DNA from: Pyrenophora tritici-repentis
Lineage: Eukaryota; Ascomycota; Dothideomycetes; Pleosporales; Pleosporaceae
Direction: 5' to 3'
DNA: 64,000 nucleotides
Assembly: GCF_003171515.1 (NCBI RefSeq)
Contig: NC_089395.1
Location: forward strand, 1,984,001-2,048,000
A model generated the notes under the pieces. The model was not told the origin of the DNA. It did no database searches and saw only the letters and a list, made by a program, of their open reading frames with translations. Shown here piece after piece: positions 41,186-52,864 of this stretch; the stretch's first letter is position 1, and every line of letters begins with the position of its first letter. The position numbers and the translations under genes are program-made.

Positions 41186-42842
41186 ATGGGACTCTCTGGC
41201 AAGACTCTGCAGACAGCCCAGCTTTTGCTGGTTGTGCTGCCAGCCTTTGTGTTGTTTGGATACAACCAATCCGGTGTCGGCGGTCTCCTCTCTCTACGGG
41301 ACTGGAACGATCACTTCCCAGCCATCAACACAATCGATTTCAAGGGAGCCGTCAAGGCAAACCACTCCACCAAACAGGGCGCTGTCGTTGCTACCTTTAC
41401 CATCGGTGCCCTCTTCGGTGCTCTGTCCTGTTCCTGGATCGGCGATATTCTCGGCCGCCGCAAACTCATCTTCGGCGCTGCTTTCCTAACCCTCGTTGGC
41501 GAGATTCTGCAATGCACCAGCTTCCAGCTTGTTCAATTCATCATCGGCCGCTTTGTTCTGGGGTGGGGAGTTGGTGCTCTGAGCGCTACCGTTCCCGTCT
41601 GGCAGTCCGAGTGCTCGTCGTCTGCCAACCGTGGTAAGCACGTCGTCCTGGACGGCTGCTTCATCTCTCTGGGCTACCTCCTTGAGGCCTGGATCAATCT
41701 CGGATTCTTCGAGCAAAAGAACCTCCCCCTACAATGGCGCATTCCCCTCGCCATCCCGACTGTCATCTCCCTCGTCCCCATGATCTGTGTCTTCTTGATT
41801 CCAGAGTCACCTCGATGGCTAGTCAACAAGGGGCGTGTTGAGGAGGCCCGCGCCAGTCTGTCAAGCTTCAAGGGCCTAGACATTGCCGACCCAGAGGTCA
41901 GTGCCGAGATCTCCGGTATCGAGTTTGCGCTCGAGGAGACAGGTCGCAGCGCAGCAAAGATGAGCGACATCTTCACCATGGGCAAGGACAAGCTGTTCTA
42001 TCGATTTTCACTGTGTATCTTCCTCCAGTTCTTGCAGCAAATGTGTGGAAGCAACCTCATTTCTACATACTCGACTGTAAGTCTCCCTATCCTCAACCCC
42101 AGCAATTTTCGTGAATCAGACACTAATGTCTCTTGCACAGATCATCTTCCAGCAAGGCCTTGGCCTCAACTCTGAGACTTCCCGCATTCTTTCTGGTGGC
42201 GCTCTGACTTGGAAGTTCCTCTCCTGCTTTGTCGCCTTCTTCACCATTGACCGGTTCGGACGCCGAAAGCTCTTCATGTTCAGCGGTGCCGGTATGGCAT
42301 CTTGCATGCTGGCTCTCGCTATAGCGTCCAGCTTTCCCAAGTCGAACAGCTCAGCACAGATTGCATCAGCACTATTCGTCTTCTTGTTCAACTTCTTCAT
42401 CCCAATCGGCTTCCTTGGTGCCAATTTCCTATACTGCACAGAAGTTGCACCAACGCGCCTTCGTGTCCCCATGTCGGGAATCTCCACCGCTGTAAGCTCC
42501 CTCTTTACCCCTCACACAAATCCATTACTAATCATTTCTCAGAACCACTGGCTTTGGAACTTTGTTGTAAACATGGTCACCCCTGTCGCGATCGACACAA
42601 TTGGTTGGCAATACTACCTCGTCTTCCTCTGCATCTCGGCTCTCATCTTGCCTGTTGTCTTCCTGTTCTACCCTGAGACCATGGGTCGCAGTCTGGAGGA
42701 GCTCGAGGTCATGTTCACCGAGGGCAAGTCTATCACCGCCATCGTTCGCATGTCGCGTCAACCTTTCACCAGCGAAGGTTTCACTACACACATGATTGAA
42801 AAGCACAGCAAAGAAGTGGATGAGGAGGAATACTTACGATGA
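41186..42842 (+). CDS. MFS sugar (hexose-type) transporter
   Basis: Exons 41186-42076, 42141-42491 and 42543-42842 have introns of 64 and 51 nt and encode 513 residues. Twelve membrane helices are visible. Sugar-porter signatures are present: GYNQSGVGGLL in helix 1, GDILGRRKLIFGA after helix 2, GRFVLGWGVGALSATVPVWQSE, PESPRWLVNKGRVEEA at the end of the N-half, QQMCGSNLISTYST in helix 7, DRFGRRKLF and PETMGRSLEE. It should bring a sugar across the plasma membrane by proton symport or facilitated diffusion; the substrate is not deducible. The long N-terminal extension that an upstream frame would add is rejected, because helix 1 follows this ATG directly. Confidence 0.92.
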
Positions 42843-43831
42843 GAGGTTAACGTTTAAGTATTAAAGTTTAAAAGGGGGGACGTGCTGTGTCGCAACGGGT
42901 TTTGCGACACTATCCGATGAAATTATGATTATGACAGATACAGCAATAGTTAAATATGAAAACAATGTTCACTTGAATACTCTCCTACTCCAGCAGGCAG
43001 AAATGCAAACTCCCGTCACATTGCTATATTCTATTGTTAGCCCAAGGAATCTCAGGCGCCTCATCCGGAGTTGGGCCCGGCAAGGCTCAACCTCGTAATC
43101 CAGAACTAGCCACTTCATGTCACCGATGAACAAGATGAGAAATGTGTTAAGTTAGTTGATTTGAAGAGAAATTAGAATCTAGAGAAACGGCCACACATTC
43201 GGGTTCCTCTGCAAATACCCCACTCCCTCTTCCGCCCTCCGTCAGTCCCAATGGCAACAACCCTAGGCTGTAAACAGAGATATTAACCCAACTCTACCAG
43301 CACACACATGCTCAAATAACTTGGCCATGAGATTTAGACAGGACCCTGAGTTGTTCCCCAGACAGATGACGTCGTAGAGGCGGGGAGACGCTAGCGCAGG
43401 TATTAGCCTGCCGCATGCTCAGCCATCCGGCCTTCAGATTCGCCGCCGAGGCGGAATTAACTGCGTCCATACCAGCCAGATAAGGTTCATAGCAAAGCGT
43501 TTTCCGGATTTCTTTCTTTTAGCTGCATATTTCCTAGCACACCTGCAGGTTGTTCTTGGGGGCCTGAGTATGGTTGAGCTCTGGCTGGCTAGGATGCTAA
43601 CGTGGCAAAGTCATGGGGGGAATACGCGGGCTGTGCGGCATCTCGTGTGCACCATGTTAGTTTGACTAGCCGAACTTCAGAGGCTGTGAAGATAGGCCTG
43701 AGCATAGCCACTGGAAGGAGGCAGGTATAAGTACGTGGGATGGGCTTGTAGGTCCGTACACAAAACTAGTTCGGCGTGACCTACGATATAGACGTTGCCA
43801 ATATACTCTCACAAACTTTCGGCTTCCAAAC
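42843..43831. other. Intergenic stretch, no gene recognised
   Basis: No frame of interest. A TATAAG motif lies at about 43727, roughly 105 bp before the ATG at 43832, and may be the TATA box of that gene. Confidence 0.4.
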
Positions 43832-44350
43832 ATGACCAAAGGTACTTCGTCCAAAGAAAAAGGTGCCAGCACGGCGCCAACAGACGGATCTCAAGACGCA
43901 CCACCAACCTATACGTCCTCGTCATCAGACTCACAACCCCCCTCTTACGAATCCGTCCAACACGCCATCTCAACCCTCTCCATCGGGCCACCCGACGAAA
44001 TAATCTCCGTGCCCATAGTTACCCGCACCGTCGCCAACAGCATTCACAATTACAATCCCTTCTCCCACAAACAAGGCGCAGTCAAGCAATCCATCGTTGT
44101 GCGCAAGATGAAGCGCGCGCAGTACCTGGCACATTATGCCAAAGACGCAGAAGGGAAGTTTGTTGGCACCGGCGCACCGGCGCCGGATGTGGGGCTTGTA
44201 TTTGTGCCTGGCAAGGGGAGCAGTGAAGACATGCTAAGGCAGGCCGAGGAGGTGGCGTTGGAGGTGCAGAGACTGAGAGGCAAGGGGATTGGGACTTATG
44301 GAATGCCGTTATATGATGGAGCGTTGGCTGGGAATGCGCTGGTTTTATGA
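43832..44350 (+). CDS. Small hypothetical protein, 172 aa
   Basis: A single frame with an ATG in good context. The first 50 residues are Ser/Thr/Pro-rich and disordered, with PPxY-like motifs (PPTY, PPSY) of the kind bound by WW domains of Rsp5-type ubiquitin ligases. The C-terminal 120 residues look folded (SIVVRKMKRAQYLAHYAKDAEGKFVGTG, DMLRQAEEVALEVQRLRGKGIGTYGMPLYDG). I do not recognise the family, but the composition and clean frame support a real gene. Confidence 0.65.
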   Translation: MTKGTSSKEKGASTAPTDGSQDAPPTYTSSSSDSQPPSYESVQHAISTLSIGPPDEIISVPIVTRTVANSIHNYNPFSHKQGAVKQSIVVRKMKRAQYLAHYAKDAEGKFVGTGAPAPDVGLVFVPGKGSSEDMLRQAEEVALEVQRLRGKGIGTYGMPLYDGALAGNALVL

Positions 44351-44545
44351 GTGATTATAATGATGGACTTGTAGCGGATCGGGTGGTAGACGGACGTTTT
44401 AGAGACGATGCTTAATTGATATCTAATAATTTTGGAATCAATGCCAGTCATATTGACGGTAGCATGAAAGAACAGTGCACTTCCCAGGCTATTTTGAGAG
44501 CAGCGGTTCTTGATTGGCACCTCGTTTCCTCAGGATATGTCTTCC

Positions 44546-45460
44546 CTAGTAATACCCCTTGTCGTCCCAAGGGCTCCTCTTCTTAGCCCACTCTTCAATC
44601 CATGTCAACTCTATTCCCAGCTCTTTGACTACAGAGCTCATATCAATGTTAAAAGGCTCGTCCCTTGCCTCGTTATAATAAGTGTATGCTTTGAACATCT
44701 GACTAACCACTTTGTCCGTCTCCAGTCCCCTGCCCTTCATAGTCTGACTAATCTTATCGCAAAAATCAGCGACTGTCTGGTTCTCGTGACTCAGCTTCTT
44801 GCCCCAGGCTTTGGAAAGCTTCTCAGCCAATTGGGAGAGAACGACAGTCTCCGGTCCCCCTACGGGAATGTCGCGCCCGGCGACATCAGGGCGATGCATT
44901 GCAGCCATCATGATCTGCGCTACATCGTGGTGACAGATCCAGGAGACGCGTAGATCAGGCTTGTGGCAGTATACAATCTTCTGCTGGTCTCTGATGGGCG
45001 GTAAGGCCCAGCCTTCAAGTAGATTGTCCAAGTAGACTACAGGCTCGATACTGATTGTCGGTACAGACTCGCGCAGGGATTCCCTCATTTTTCTCCGATC
45101 ATCCTGGGCTGTGATATGTTGGACTTCTTTGGGGACTGGCATGCTTGTGTTGAATATGATCAAAGGTACAGCGGCCTTCTTAGCAGCTTCGCCGATGCTT
45201 TTGGCGGCAGCAAGGATAGGTTCAGATTTATTGAAGGACGTCGATGGCAGGTTGAGCATGATTCTATCCGCCTTTTGTACCACTTCTTCAATTGCAGCCC
45301 TGTCGCAAAAGTCGGCAGCGAAAGTTTCCACGGGCTTGTCGTCGACGAGAAGCTGTTTTGGGTTGCGACTCACTGCCACGACCGAATGTCCTGCTCGCGC
45401 GAGAGCATGAACTTGATGACGACCTTGGACCCCAGATGCGCCGAAGACAACTACGCGCAT
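44546..45460 (-). CDS. NmrA-like NAD(P)-binding protein
   Basis: The protein has 304 residues without introns. The N-terminus is a Rossmann dinucleotide site (MRVVVFGASGVQGRHQVHALARAGHSVVAVSR, with GxxGxxG). A TFAADFCDRAAIEEVVQKADRIMLNLP segment and a family-typical middle (IFNTSMPVP, VVYLDNLLEGWALP, VSWICHHDVAQIMMAAMHRPDVAGRDIPVGGPE) follow. It is an atypical short-chain dehydrogenase of the NmrA/isoflavone-reductase type. Members act as redox sensors or reductases; the Tyr-x-x-x-Lys catalytic pair of classical enzymes is not evident. It lies tail to tail with the hypothetical gene at 43832. Confidence 0.85.
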   Translation of the reverse strand: MRVVVFGASGVQGRHQVHALARAGHSVVAVSRNPKQLLVDDKPVETFAADFCDRAAIEEVVQKADRIMLNLPSTSFNKSEPILAAAKSIGEAAKKAAVPLIIFNTSMPVPKEVQHITAQDDRRKMRESLRESVPTISIEPVVYLDNLLEGWALPPIRDQQKIVYCHKPDLRVSWICHHDVAQIMMAAMHRPDVAGRDIPVGGPETVVLSQLAEKLSKAWGKKLSHENQTVADFCDKISQTMKGRGLETDKVVSQMFKAYTYYNEARDEPFNIDMSSVVKELGIELTWIEEWAKKRSPWDDKGYY

Positions 45461-48400
45461 CGTGAATGTATTTTATCTTCGTGTCTGTTTTGGTTGTTGA
45501 GTATCGCACTTGGCCTGCAGCAAGGTCCTTGCGAAGTGAGGATCCAGGGTTTCATACTGTACGCAAGTGCGGAGTTCGCGGAGTAGATCAGCCGTGTCAA
45601 ATCCCGGAAACACGTACCCGCGCTCGGGGATAGTTCCAGCTTCCATAACTTAGTAATTTTAGGCGACATGTATTATTGACCTGTACCGTTAATATGCTGT
45701 TGTTCTTCTTTTGCATACAAACACGGAATTCTATACCCTAGTCATCTGTAATGTAGAATTCTAACACTTCAACTACCTTACTCAACAAGATACACCGTCA
45801 TGTCACCCTCAGTGAATCACACAATCATCCTAGGGGCGAGAGAAACCTAACACCTCCGTCACCTCCAAATGTTTGCAGCTTCGCCCTGTCACGGCAGCAT
45901 TGTTTAGAAAATCTTCTTATAAAATCTTTTTTACTAAGCATTCTAACTATCTTATAAGAATTTGTTGTCAACTACGTTGTCGTGGTCGAAAAGAGGGAGA
46001 AATAAAGAGGGAAAAAGTTGAGTGTTGATGGTTTCTCGCTCCCCAGATGCAGTGCTCTCAAGTTTACACTATTTTTAGAATATCCAACAAGGTGCTCTCA
46101 TGAAACAACGTCATTTAGGCATACGTCTCCACCTCGTGCTTACCTATAGTCTCGATGTTAACCCACCATGGTAGCTCCCTAATAAGACACTCATAGTTGG
46201 GGCTCAGCATTCGCTTTGGCATCTCATAAACACGATGCATGAACACAAACTCCAATATTGAGGCCAGCGTTTCTAGTTGCTGCCTAGGTAGCGTTTGAGT
46301 TGCTAGCCTCCAAGACTACTTACGCGGCAAGTTCCTTGAGGAAAACATTTCCTATTATGACCTCACAGAAGTGCTAGTAGTGACACCAGTGATAATGGTA
46401 CTAGTCGATCGGTAACTTGGGATCAACTTCCTGCTACGTATATCGATGGGTCCGAAAGATTGTACTAGCACCAATAGCGGTAGTCCTGCGGGGTATTAGA
46501 GATGGTGACAGTGCTTGCAAGTTAGTAACATGTCCGACGTCCGACCGTATGCGTGAACACCAGATATACGCAATCATGGACCAAGGTACGTATATGATGG
46601 GCTGAATCTTATGAATATACTAACGTACTCTGTTATCGAAGACTCTTCGAGACATCACAGATCTCCATCCCTTAAGAATAGCGTCTCGCATTGTGGTTTC
46701 TGTCTTCTCAATTTGATATAGGCTTTGATAGAATCGTACTCACCACCACTCTGGGTATCGTTATGTAGTATTACAAGTGACAGGACTTGAAAGTGCGAGC
46801 ATCAAATTCGAGAACGGCTTAGAGGAACCGACAAAGACAATGAAATGTACCCGGCATTGTCACATCAAATGCCGTAATGAGCGTGTGGCTCCCAGAACGG
46901 TGGATATCAGCTTGAGTGAATTTGAACTTCACCTGAGCACGGATCAGAATCAAGACATTGGAGGAAGCGAGAATTTGCTTCTATAGGAAAAGAGTGGATT
47001 CATCAACCATGGTAGACACATGGGTGGCCAATGCTGCCGCGGAAGCAAGTCTGTATCCTTTCACTAAGACAAACCTGACTGATTATAGTTGGAGCTCGCA
47101 TTTTCCGCAATTCCAGGCAGTCATTGCTGCAGGCAGGGCTTTTGATAACTAGATGTTGATGGTGGAGGCTGACAGGTGGTCTTATTCGTAGGAACATGTT
47201 CCAGTGGCTGCCCAAATACTGCCAATGGAATCCTTCGCGAGACTCGGATCCATAGTTCACAGGTTCGGGTTCATACAGGACTTGGCCAAGCTTGGCTTTC
47301 CCGAACGCTGCCGTGGAGCGCTGCCTTGGCTTACCGTACCTATGGGACTTGGTAATGGCCCAAACAAGCAAGCGAGCATGATGATTCCACGGAGAGGATC
47401 TGCTTCCTATTTCTTGAGCGAATAAGCTAACAAACTAGCATCATCCTTGTTTTGCATGTCTATTGGAAGTTGTATGCACCAACGGGAGAGTCCGCCGGGA
47501 CATGATGAGGACCACCTGTGGATAGATGAAGACGCAGCTGCCGACTACACAGGGAAGTACGAGGGCAGATGTGCAAATACATGCTTGAACATGCCTTTAC
47601 TAAAGTCTAAGCATCTTTGTGAACGATGTGGGCCGTTCCTTGTTCTCGACAACAAGGTTTATCCTATTCTTACTTAGTAGGCTGCAAAAGGAACGACGTT
47701 AGAAGATGCTTTGTGGTATTATAGAAGTCGATGCGAATGCATTGACCTATGCCTGTGAAAGCGAAACCAACCACAGCTCATTATTACTGGCATTTCCATT
47801 TGCATCTGCTTTTTTATTTTTGATGGCAGCCGCTCATGGCGCATAGGGCGAAGATCACATATGCATGTTCACCAAGCTGGCCGCTATCTGTTTGGGGGCG
47901 GGGAAGCTTCCAAGGTTTCGACTCAACAAGCCGAACTTGCGCATGCAGAACCTCGTTTCGCCTTTCCGGAGCCGCGCCGACATCGTATGGTAATACCCCG
48001 CTGTTGGCGCCGTTTAAGAAGAAGACCACACTCGACTTTGAGGCAAATTCCATGTGAGAAAAGGCTTGAAGCCAAAGGATAAGTTACAACAGAACACAGT
48101 TGTACTCGCAGTGATACGCAGCGTGGCAGCCTTCTAATCGGGTCCGGTAAAGCCCACCGAAGAACTACATGGCCGCGGTTTCGCATCGCTCGCATATGCG
48201 GCCATGTCTTCAGCCCGTCATGGTACTTTGCCGTCTAACAATACCGTTGAATGGTGTACCGGATCGTCGGCAGATAGTGGGTTCAAGCTGGGTGCGGTCC
48301 TTTTAGCCATACGCGTCTGCGCAGGGCTCGCGCGACGAAACTCGCAGCAACTGGGAACAGAATGTGGTAGGCGCCATTTCCCTGTGTACTGGGGATACCT

Positions 48401-48705
48401 TCCAATGTCTGTATTAATGCCTAGCCGCCTGATCGACAACAAAAGGGGTCCTTCCCTCGATAAGACGAACCCTGGCCCGTATCCCCGGTCATGTTGTTCC
48501 GTCTGGCCTTAACAACAAGTCTTCCATATGTATAGATGGATTTTTTTGCACCGAACACCCTCGATAGTCCACATCGATTACCCACCAACATTCTAGTTAT
48601 CCAAAACCACATTCCCTCCACCATCACTACGATTGGGCGGAACAAAGCGCCCATTCTTCTCGCTACCGAAAGAAGAAATATATATATCGAAAGAAATCTT
48701 AAGCC
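45461..48705. other. Gene-poor 3.2-kb stretch
   Basis: No frame longer than about 125 codons and no motif or credible splice structure on either strand. Some short frames near 46770-47680 have balanced composition and could be remnants of a decayed gene. 45700-46120 is AT-rich. The right end holds the promoter of the bZIP gene, with TATATATA about 20-25 bp before its ATG. Confidence 0.4.
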
Positions 48706-49572
48706 ATGTCAACTCAGGCAATCTCAACGCAGGCAATGTCGATACAGAACAAGCACCCCTTCGGCGAACGAGAAGCATACGATGAAACTCTGCCACAATA
48801 CGACTATAATGAACACCAAGGTTTCCAGCTTAAGACGACAGGACTCAACACTGAATATTCTCACCTCTCATTCGGCAGCAGAGGGCCACCTCACGGGAGT
48901 TTCCTACCACAGCTCCACAATGACTTCCAATACACAGACCCGCATGGTACATACGCGCCGAGGCAAGAATTTAACACGGGCTTTTCGTCAGTCGCACACC
49001 AGAATCTTCCCATTCGGCCTTCCGTGTGGCAGAATGTATCACCCCAAATGCAGCCGATGCAGCGAGCGCAACAACTACAACAACCGCAGCAGATGCAGCC
49101 GCGGGTGGGTCAAATGGAGCAACCGAACATCGGCGACTGTTTTGGACCACCGCCGTACGAAGATGATGCTACCAAAGATCGCCGCGACAGTATATTCATC
49201 AAAGACGACGATGGATCTCCAGAAACGCAGCAAGTCTCTGTTGGGCGAAGGCGCAAGTCCGAATACGCCGAACCAGGGTCGGCACGGGCTATATACTTGG
49301 AGAAGAACCGCAAGGCTGCTAGCAAGTGCAGAAACAAGCAGAAGCAGGAGCAGGAGGAGTTGGTGCGACGATCCCGAGAGGTTGAGAAGATAAATCGGGC
49401 CCTCAAGGAGGAAATAAACTACTATCGAGAACAAGTGGCAGAACTAAAGGAACACATTGCATTCCATGCCCATTGTAGAGACGAGAGAATTACAGCTTAC
49501 TTGGAAGGGGAGGCAGATTGTGCAGCAAGACATCAGAGGTCTCATTGTACTTCATGCCAATTGTCAAGATAG
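48706..49572 (+). CDS. bZIP transcription factor
   Basis: The protein has 288 residues, one exon, with ATG at 48706. The N-terminal 150 residues are Gln/Pro/His-rich and activation-domain-like. A basic region follows at about residues 203-217 (EKNRKAASKCRNKQKQ, with the N-x3-A-S/A-x-C/S-R pattern), then a leucine-zipper coiled coil to about residue 250. This is the ATF/CREB type. The segment just after the zipper (HIAFHAHCRDERITAYLEGEAD) is repeated downstream in the DNA but in another frame, so the C-terminus may have been changed by a tandem duplication. Targets cannot be inferred; ATF/CREB-type fungal factors often act in stress response. Confidence 0.85.
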   Translation: MSTQAISTQAMSIQNKHPFGEREAYDETLPQYDYNEHQGFQLKTTGLNTEYSHLSFGSRGPPHGSFLPQLHNDFQYTDPHGTYAPRQEFNTGFSSVAHQNLPIRPSVWQNVSPQMQPMQRAQQLQQPQQMQPRVGQMEQPNIGDCFGPPPYEDDATKDRRDSIFIKDDDGSPETQQVSVGRRRKSEYAEPGSARAIYLEKNRKAASKCRNKQKQEQEELVRRSREVEKINRALKEEINYYREQVAELKEHIAFHAHCRDERITAYLEGEADCAARHQRSHCTSCQLSR

Positions 49573-49609
49573 GATCACAGCATGTATGGAAAGGGAGGCA
49601 GATTATGCG
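49453..49609 (+). repeat. Imperfect tandem duplication at the bZIP 3' end
   Basis: Unit 1 (49453-49523) and unit 2 (49541-49609) share about 70 bp with many identities (CATTG..., TTCATGCC, GGGAGGCAGATT). The period is 88 bp, so unit 2 is shifted by one base relative to the gene frame. The gene stops at 49572 inside unit 2, while the homologous frame of unit 2 stays open to 49675. Confidence 0.7.
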
Positions 49610-51171
49610 GGTTTTCTTCACTTTTGTAAGACGCATCGACGCAGTAATTCGTGTTTAAAGAGACCCCGTAGCTAGCCTAAAAATCACCAAATATAAGTTT
49701 ACAACCTTTACATCTGCATAGTGAGGTTTGTTAGTCGAGTTGTAGTTAGATACCCTTGTATCACTATATGCCTCCTCTTACCGCCACTTTATGGCAGTGT
49801 TGAGTAGGAGAGAAAAAAGGTGCTCGCCCTTATATCAACTTTCAGCTATTTCTTTGCCGTGTTTCGAACCTCCAGCTTCCTCTCTAGCAACGAGTTTGCA
49901 TGGTGTCTCCTGGTTTTTGGCAAATTTTGAGTCTGTGAAGAAAACCTTGGTGCGTCCACCGTTTTCTCGAACAGTCCCATGGTACAGAGCGAAAATTGCA
50001 ATGCAAAAGGCACGCCGTTGCCGACCGTTAGCAAGGACCCTGCAGTATTCTATACGAACAACCTGGCAGAATTTTATCATGATATTCCTAGCGTCAACTA
50101 GGATGCATTCTACTTTGAATACGGCCGCAGTTCGGACTAGCATGTTTCTGTCGCAGGCAGCAGTAAATCCAACATACACGTGGAAGCGAGGTAGCCACAC
50201 AAGCAGGCCTAACTAATGTGTCTTAAGAGGCAAGGGGACTGCGAGTGCCCTCTGCATTCTACTCTTTACTCGATCTAGACCGCAACTTCTTCTCGGTCCA
50301 TAACTTTCTCTCTCCTATAGTTTCTGCTCAACCAGACCGACTCTCCACCCCATCGTCGTTGAGAAGACCCCTAATCCGAGCCCACAAAACAATTTTTCTC
50401 AAAGACTGCTAGCCTTGCCGAGCGGACATATCAAGTGCATGGTGACTTTCAAAACCATGGGTGTAGAATCAGATGGCGGTTCACGATGGGGTACAGTCCA
50501 AAGGGACATTTCTTTGGTCCAAGCATATTGGAAAAATGCATCCATGTAGCATAGCATCCACGGCGCGCGTCTTTGGGCATCAATAGGGGAACTACTCTGC
50601 GCTTCCGCTGCGCTCACCCTAGGACGCTTGACTGCGCCCCCTCAGGGGTATCGGTTCTTGGTTCAGGGTCCACAAGCCACCAATGGAAGCATGAGCGTGA
50701 GATGGAGTCGTTGGAGATAGTTTGCAAAATTGCAGGAGTCTTGGCTATTGAGGTTTGACGATGATGTAACTTGCTCGGCTGACGCGGTTCGCGAAACTCT
50801 CACCAATGCCCCCGTCGGGAAAAATGCAACCCTTTTTAGATTTTCGGGCCCGTGCGGTTGGAAAAGTGTCGCATTTTTCTCGGATGAGGACGTGCACCGA
50901 GAGACCTGGACAAACTCGGAGTGAACTACATATGCAATAGGGCATAATGTGAATAATGTCAAAGATACTGACAAGTAGAAGGCCAACAGTCCAAAGAATG
51001 TCGCCATAGCAATGTAGATTTTGGTTCTTTTGATGCATTATGTACTATTGTAGAGTGTGCTCACGTATCGGTGATTCTCCGGGTCGGTGGTTTCCTTTCT
51101 ACGCTAACGTTGTACCTGTCATCTTATCTCCGACGATATCTGCCCTGTAGATCTTAGTGTATACATCTCTT
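49573..51171. other. Intergenic stretch, no gene recognised
   Basis: Only short frames without motifs occur. An imperfect 18-nt inverted repeat lies at 50819-50836 and 50862-50879 (16 of 18 match). Confidence 0.4.
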
Positions 51172-52321
51172 TCATCGTCCAAATGGCATGCAACCGCTCA
51201 GCCATACTCCGCTATCCACCTTTTGACAGTTGATCAGCCGTTCTTCATCCCGTACAACAGGTTCCACTGGTGCCTGCTGAAGCTCCAGAGAAGACTCGCT
51301 TCTCAGCCTCATCTGGTACATCTCGGTCGCCTGGCTGGGATGGATCATGTTGAACGACACCATGACAAAGAGCATGAGCAATGCATCGAATATGTATAGA
51401 AACACTTCATGGCTTAAAAGGTAACCTGCATTGCCTCCAATGTACTCTATCACTCTGAAGGTGCTGCGGACCAAGATAAGGGTACTCGCAAAGTACAAAT
51501 TAAAGAGATGGCGCTTCCAGGGCAAGTCGGATAGGCTCTCCCGCGGCAGGGAGGGCTTGGAGGGTGCTTCAGCTTGGAAAGCTTCCTTGGAGCGGAAGAT
51601 CATTGACGGTCCGTAGCGCTTCTGCAGAGGTATATCCTTCACGAGTCGGTAGTGGAATACCCCTGATATGACGATGAAAAGGCCGAAGAAGACAAGTTGG
51701 ACGAAGAGCCCACCAATGATAATTTGTGAACCGAGATGCATGGAACTTTTGGTGGCCATAGCCTGGATACCAGCACCTGCAGTTAGTCATTAGCTGTCCG
51801 CAGTTGAGCTGACTTCCATGATGATCAACGCACCAGTACCCTGCAGGAGGAAACTGAAAATGTCCCCCGCTACAAAGACTTTTGTAAGCCATTTCTGGCG
51901 CACCAAAGAGTAGCGCTCTCCATCCACCAATAGAATAATGCGACCGAGTATGATGTAGATGGAAGCTGCGAATAAGGCTGGGGCGAGGAGGATAAGCAGT
52001 GACTGCATGATGAAGGGACCAAGAGCCCATTGATCGTCGTGAGAGATGGATCGACCAATAAAACCAATTATCTCAACTAGAGATTAGACCATATCAGCTT
52101 TTATCGGCCAATAATGGGTGAAGTATAATCATACACAAGCCTCCAACGATGAGTGGCGTGAAGTACCATGTCCGTTTTTGAAATAACTGGAAGATGTGCG
52201 CAAATGTTGTGAAGCCAAATGCAAACACAAAGATGCCCGCCGCAATTTTCGATGGTGTATATCGGTATAGGACGTATACATTGGGGTCGTTGAGCGCATA
52301 ATGGTATTCTGTAGGGGACAT
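51172..52321 (-). CDS. RTA1-like seven-helix membrane protein
   Basis: Exons 52135-52321, 51834-52076 and 51172-51776 are joined by introns of 58 and 57 nt and encode 344 residues. The start MSPTEYHYALNDPNVYVLYRYTPSKIAAGIFVFAFG is typical of the RTA1 family. The first splice creates VGGLFEIIGFIGR, the second QGTGAGIQA. FRVIEYIGGNAGYLLSHEVFLYIFDALLMLF near the end is the family's best-conserved segment. In yeast, relatives (Rta1, Rsb1) protect against aminocholestane or export sphingoid bases at the plasma membrane. The substrate here is unknown. The next gene upstream on the same strand is a Zn2Cys6 factor of Upc2 type. Confidence 0.9.
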
Positions 52322-52864
52322 GGCTTGTTCGATGGTGAAGTCGCGGTAAGAAGATGACTGAACTGAACTATCCTCGAGAATCCAGAGGCTAGTTATTAGG
52401 GCATGTCTGACCACACCTTCATACTTCTCAAGTTCTATTTTGGACAAGGCTGCTAGGAAAGTGTGGTGTCCGAGGTCCACCAAGGTATTGCTGCGAAGTA
52501 CCATTTCAGCTGCCAAGACATGTCGGGCACCGAAGTTGGGGCGGAGTCGTTGGGAGCCAAACAAATGGTTTGCAGTCCTCCACGCTAAAACGAAGATTGC
52601 CGTATCGAGCTAGGCGCCTGCATCCCTTCTCGGGATTTCTGCATCTCGCGTTACCCAGCGGGCTGTAAAGTTCTTCCGGAATCTGCCTTGGATAATGTTG
52701 TGGGGTAAATACGGATCGATCATTGCTGCGCCCCGCTACAGCCTAGACAGCGACTTAGGTGAACAGTATTTTTCTGCGCCTCACTAAGGGATAGTAATCA
52801 AACTTGGTACAGGCGACACACATCGAAGATATGACTATCGCCTTGTTTTTGGTGAGCATGCCTA
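52322..52864. other. Intergenic stretch between RTA1-like and Zn2Cys6 genes
   Basis: The open frame that extends upstream of the RTA1 start to 52564 shows no homology-like features and is taken as 5' leader. Otherwise it is promoter sequence without a recognised motif. Confidence 0.4.

Noticed and set aside
28850..45460. Secondary-metabolite gene cluster
   Set aside because: No backbone enzyme (PKS, NRPS, terpene synthase) is present; the genes are ordinary housekeeping and transport functions.
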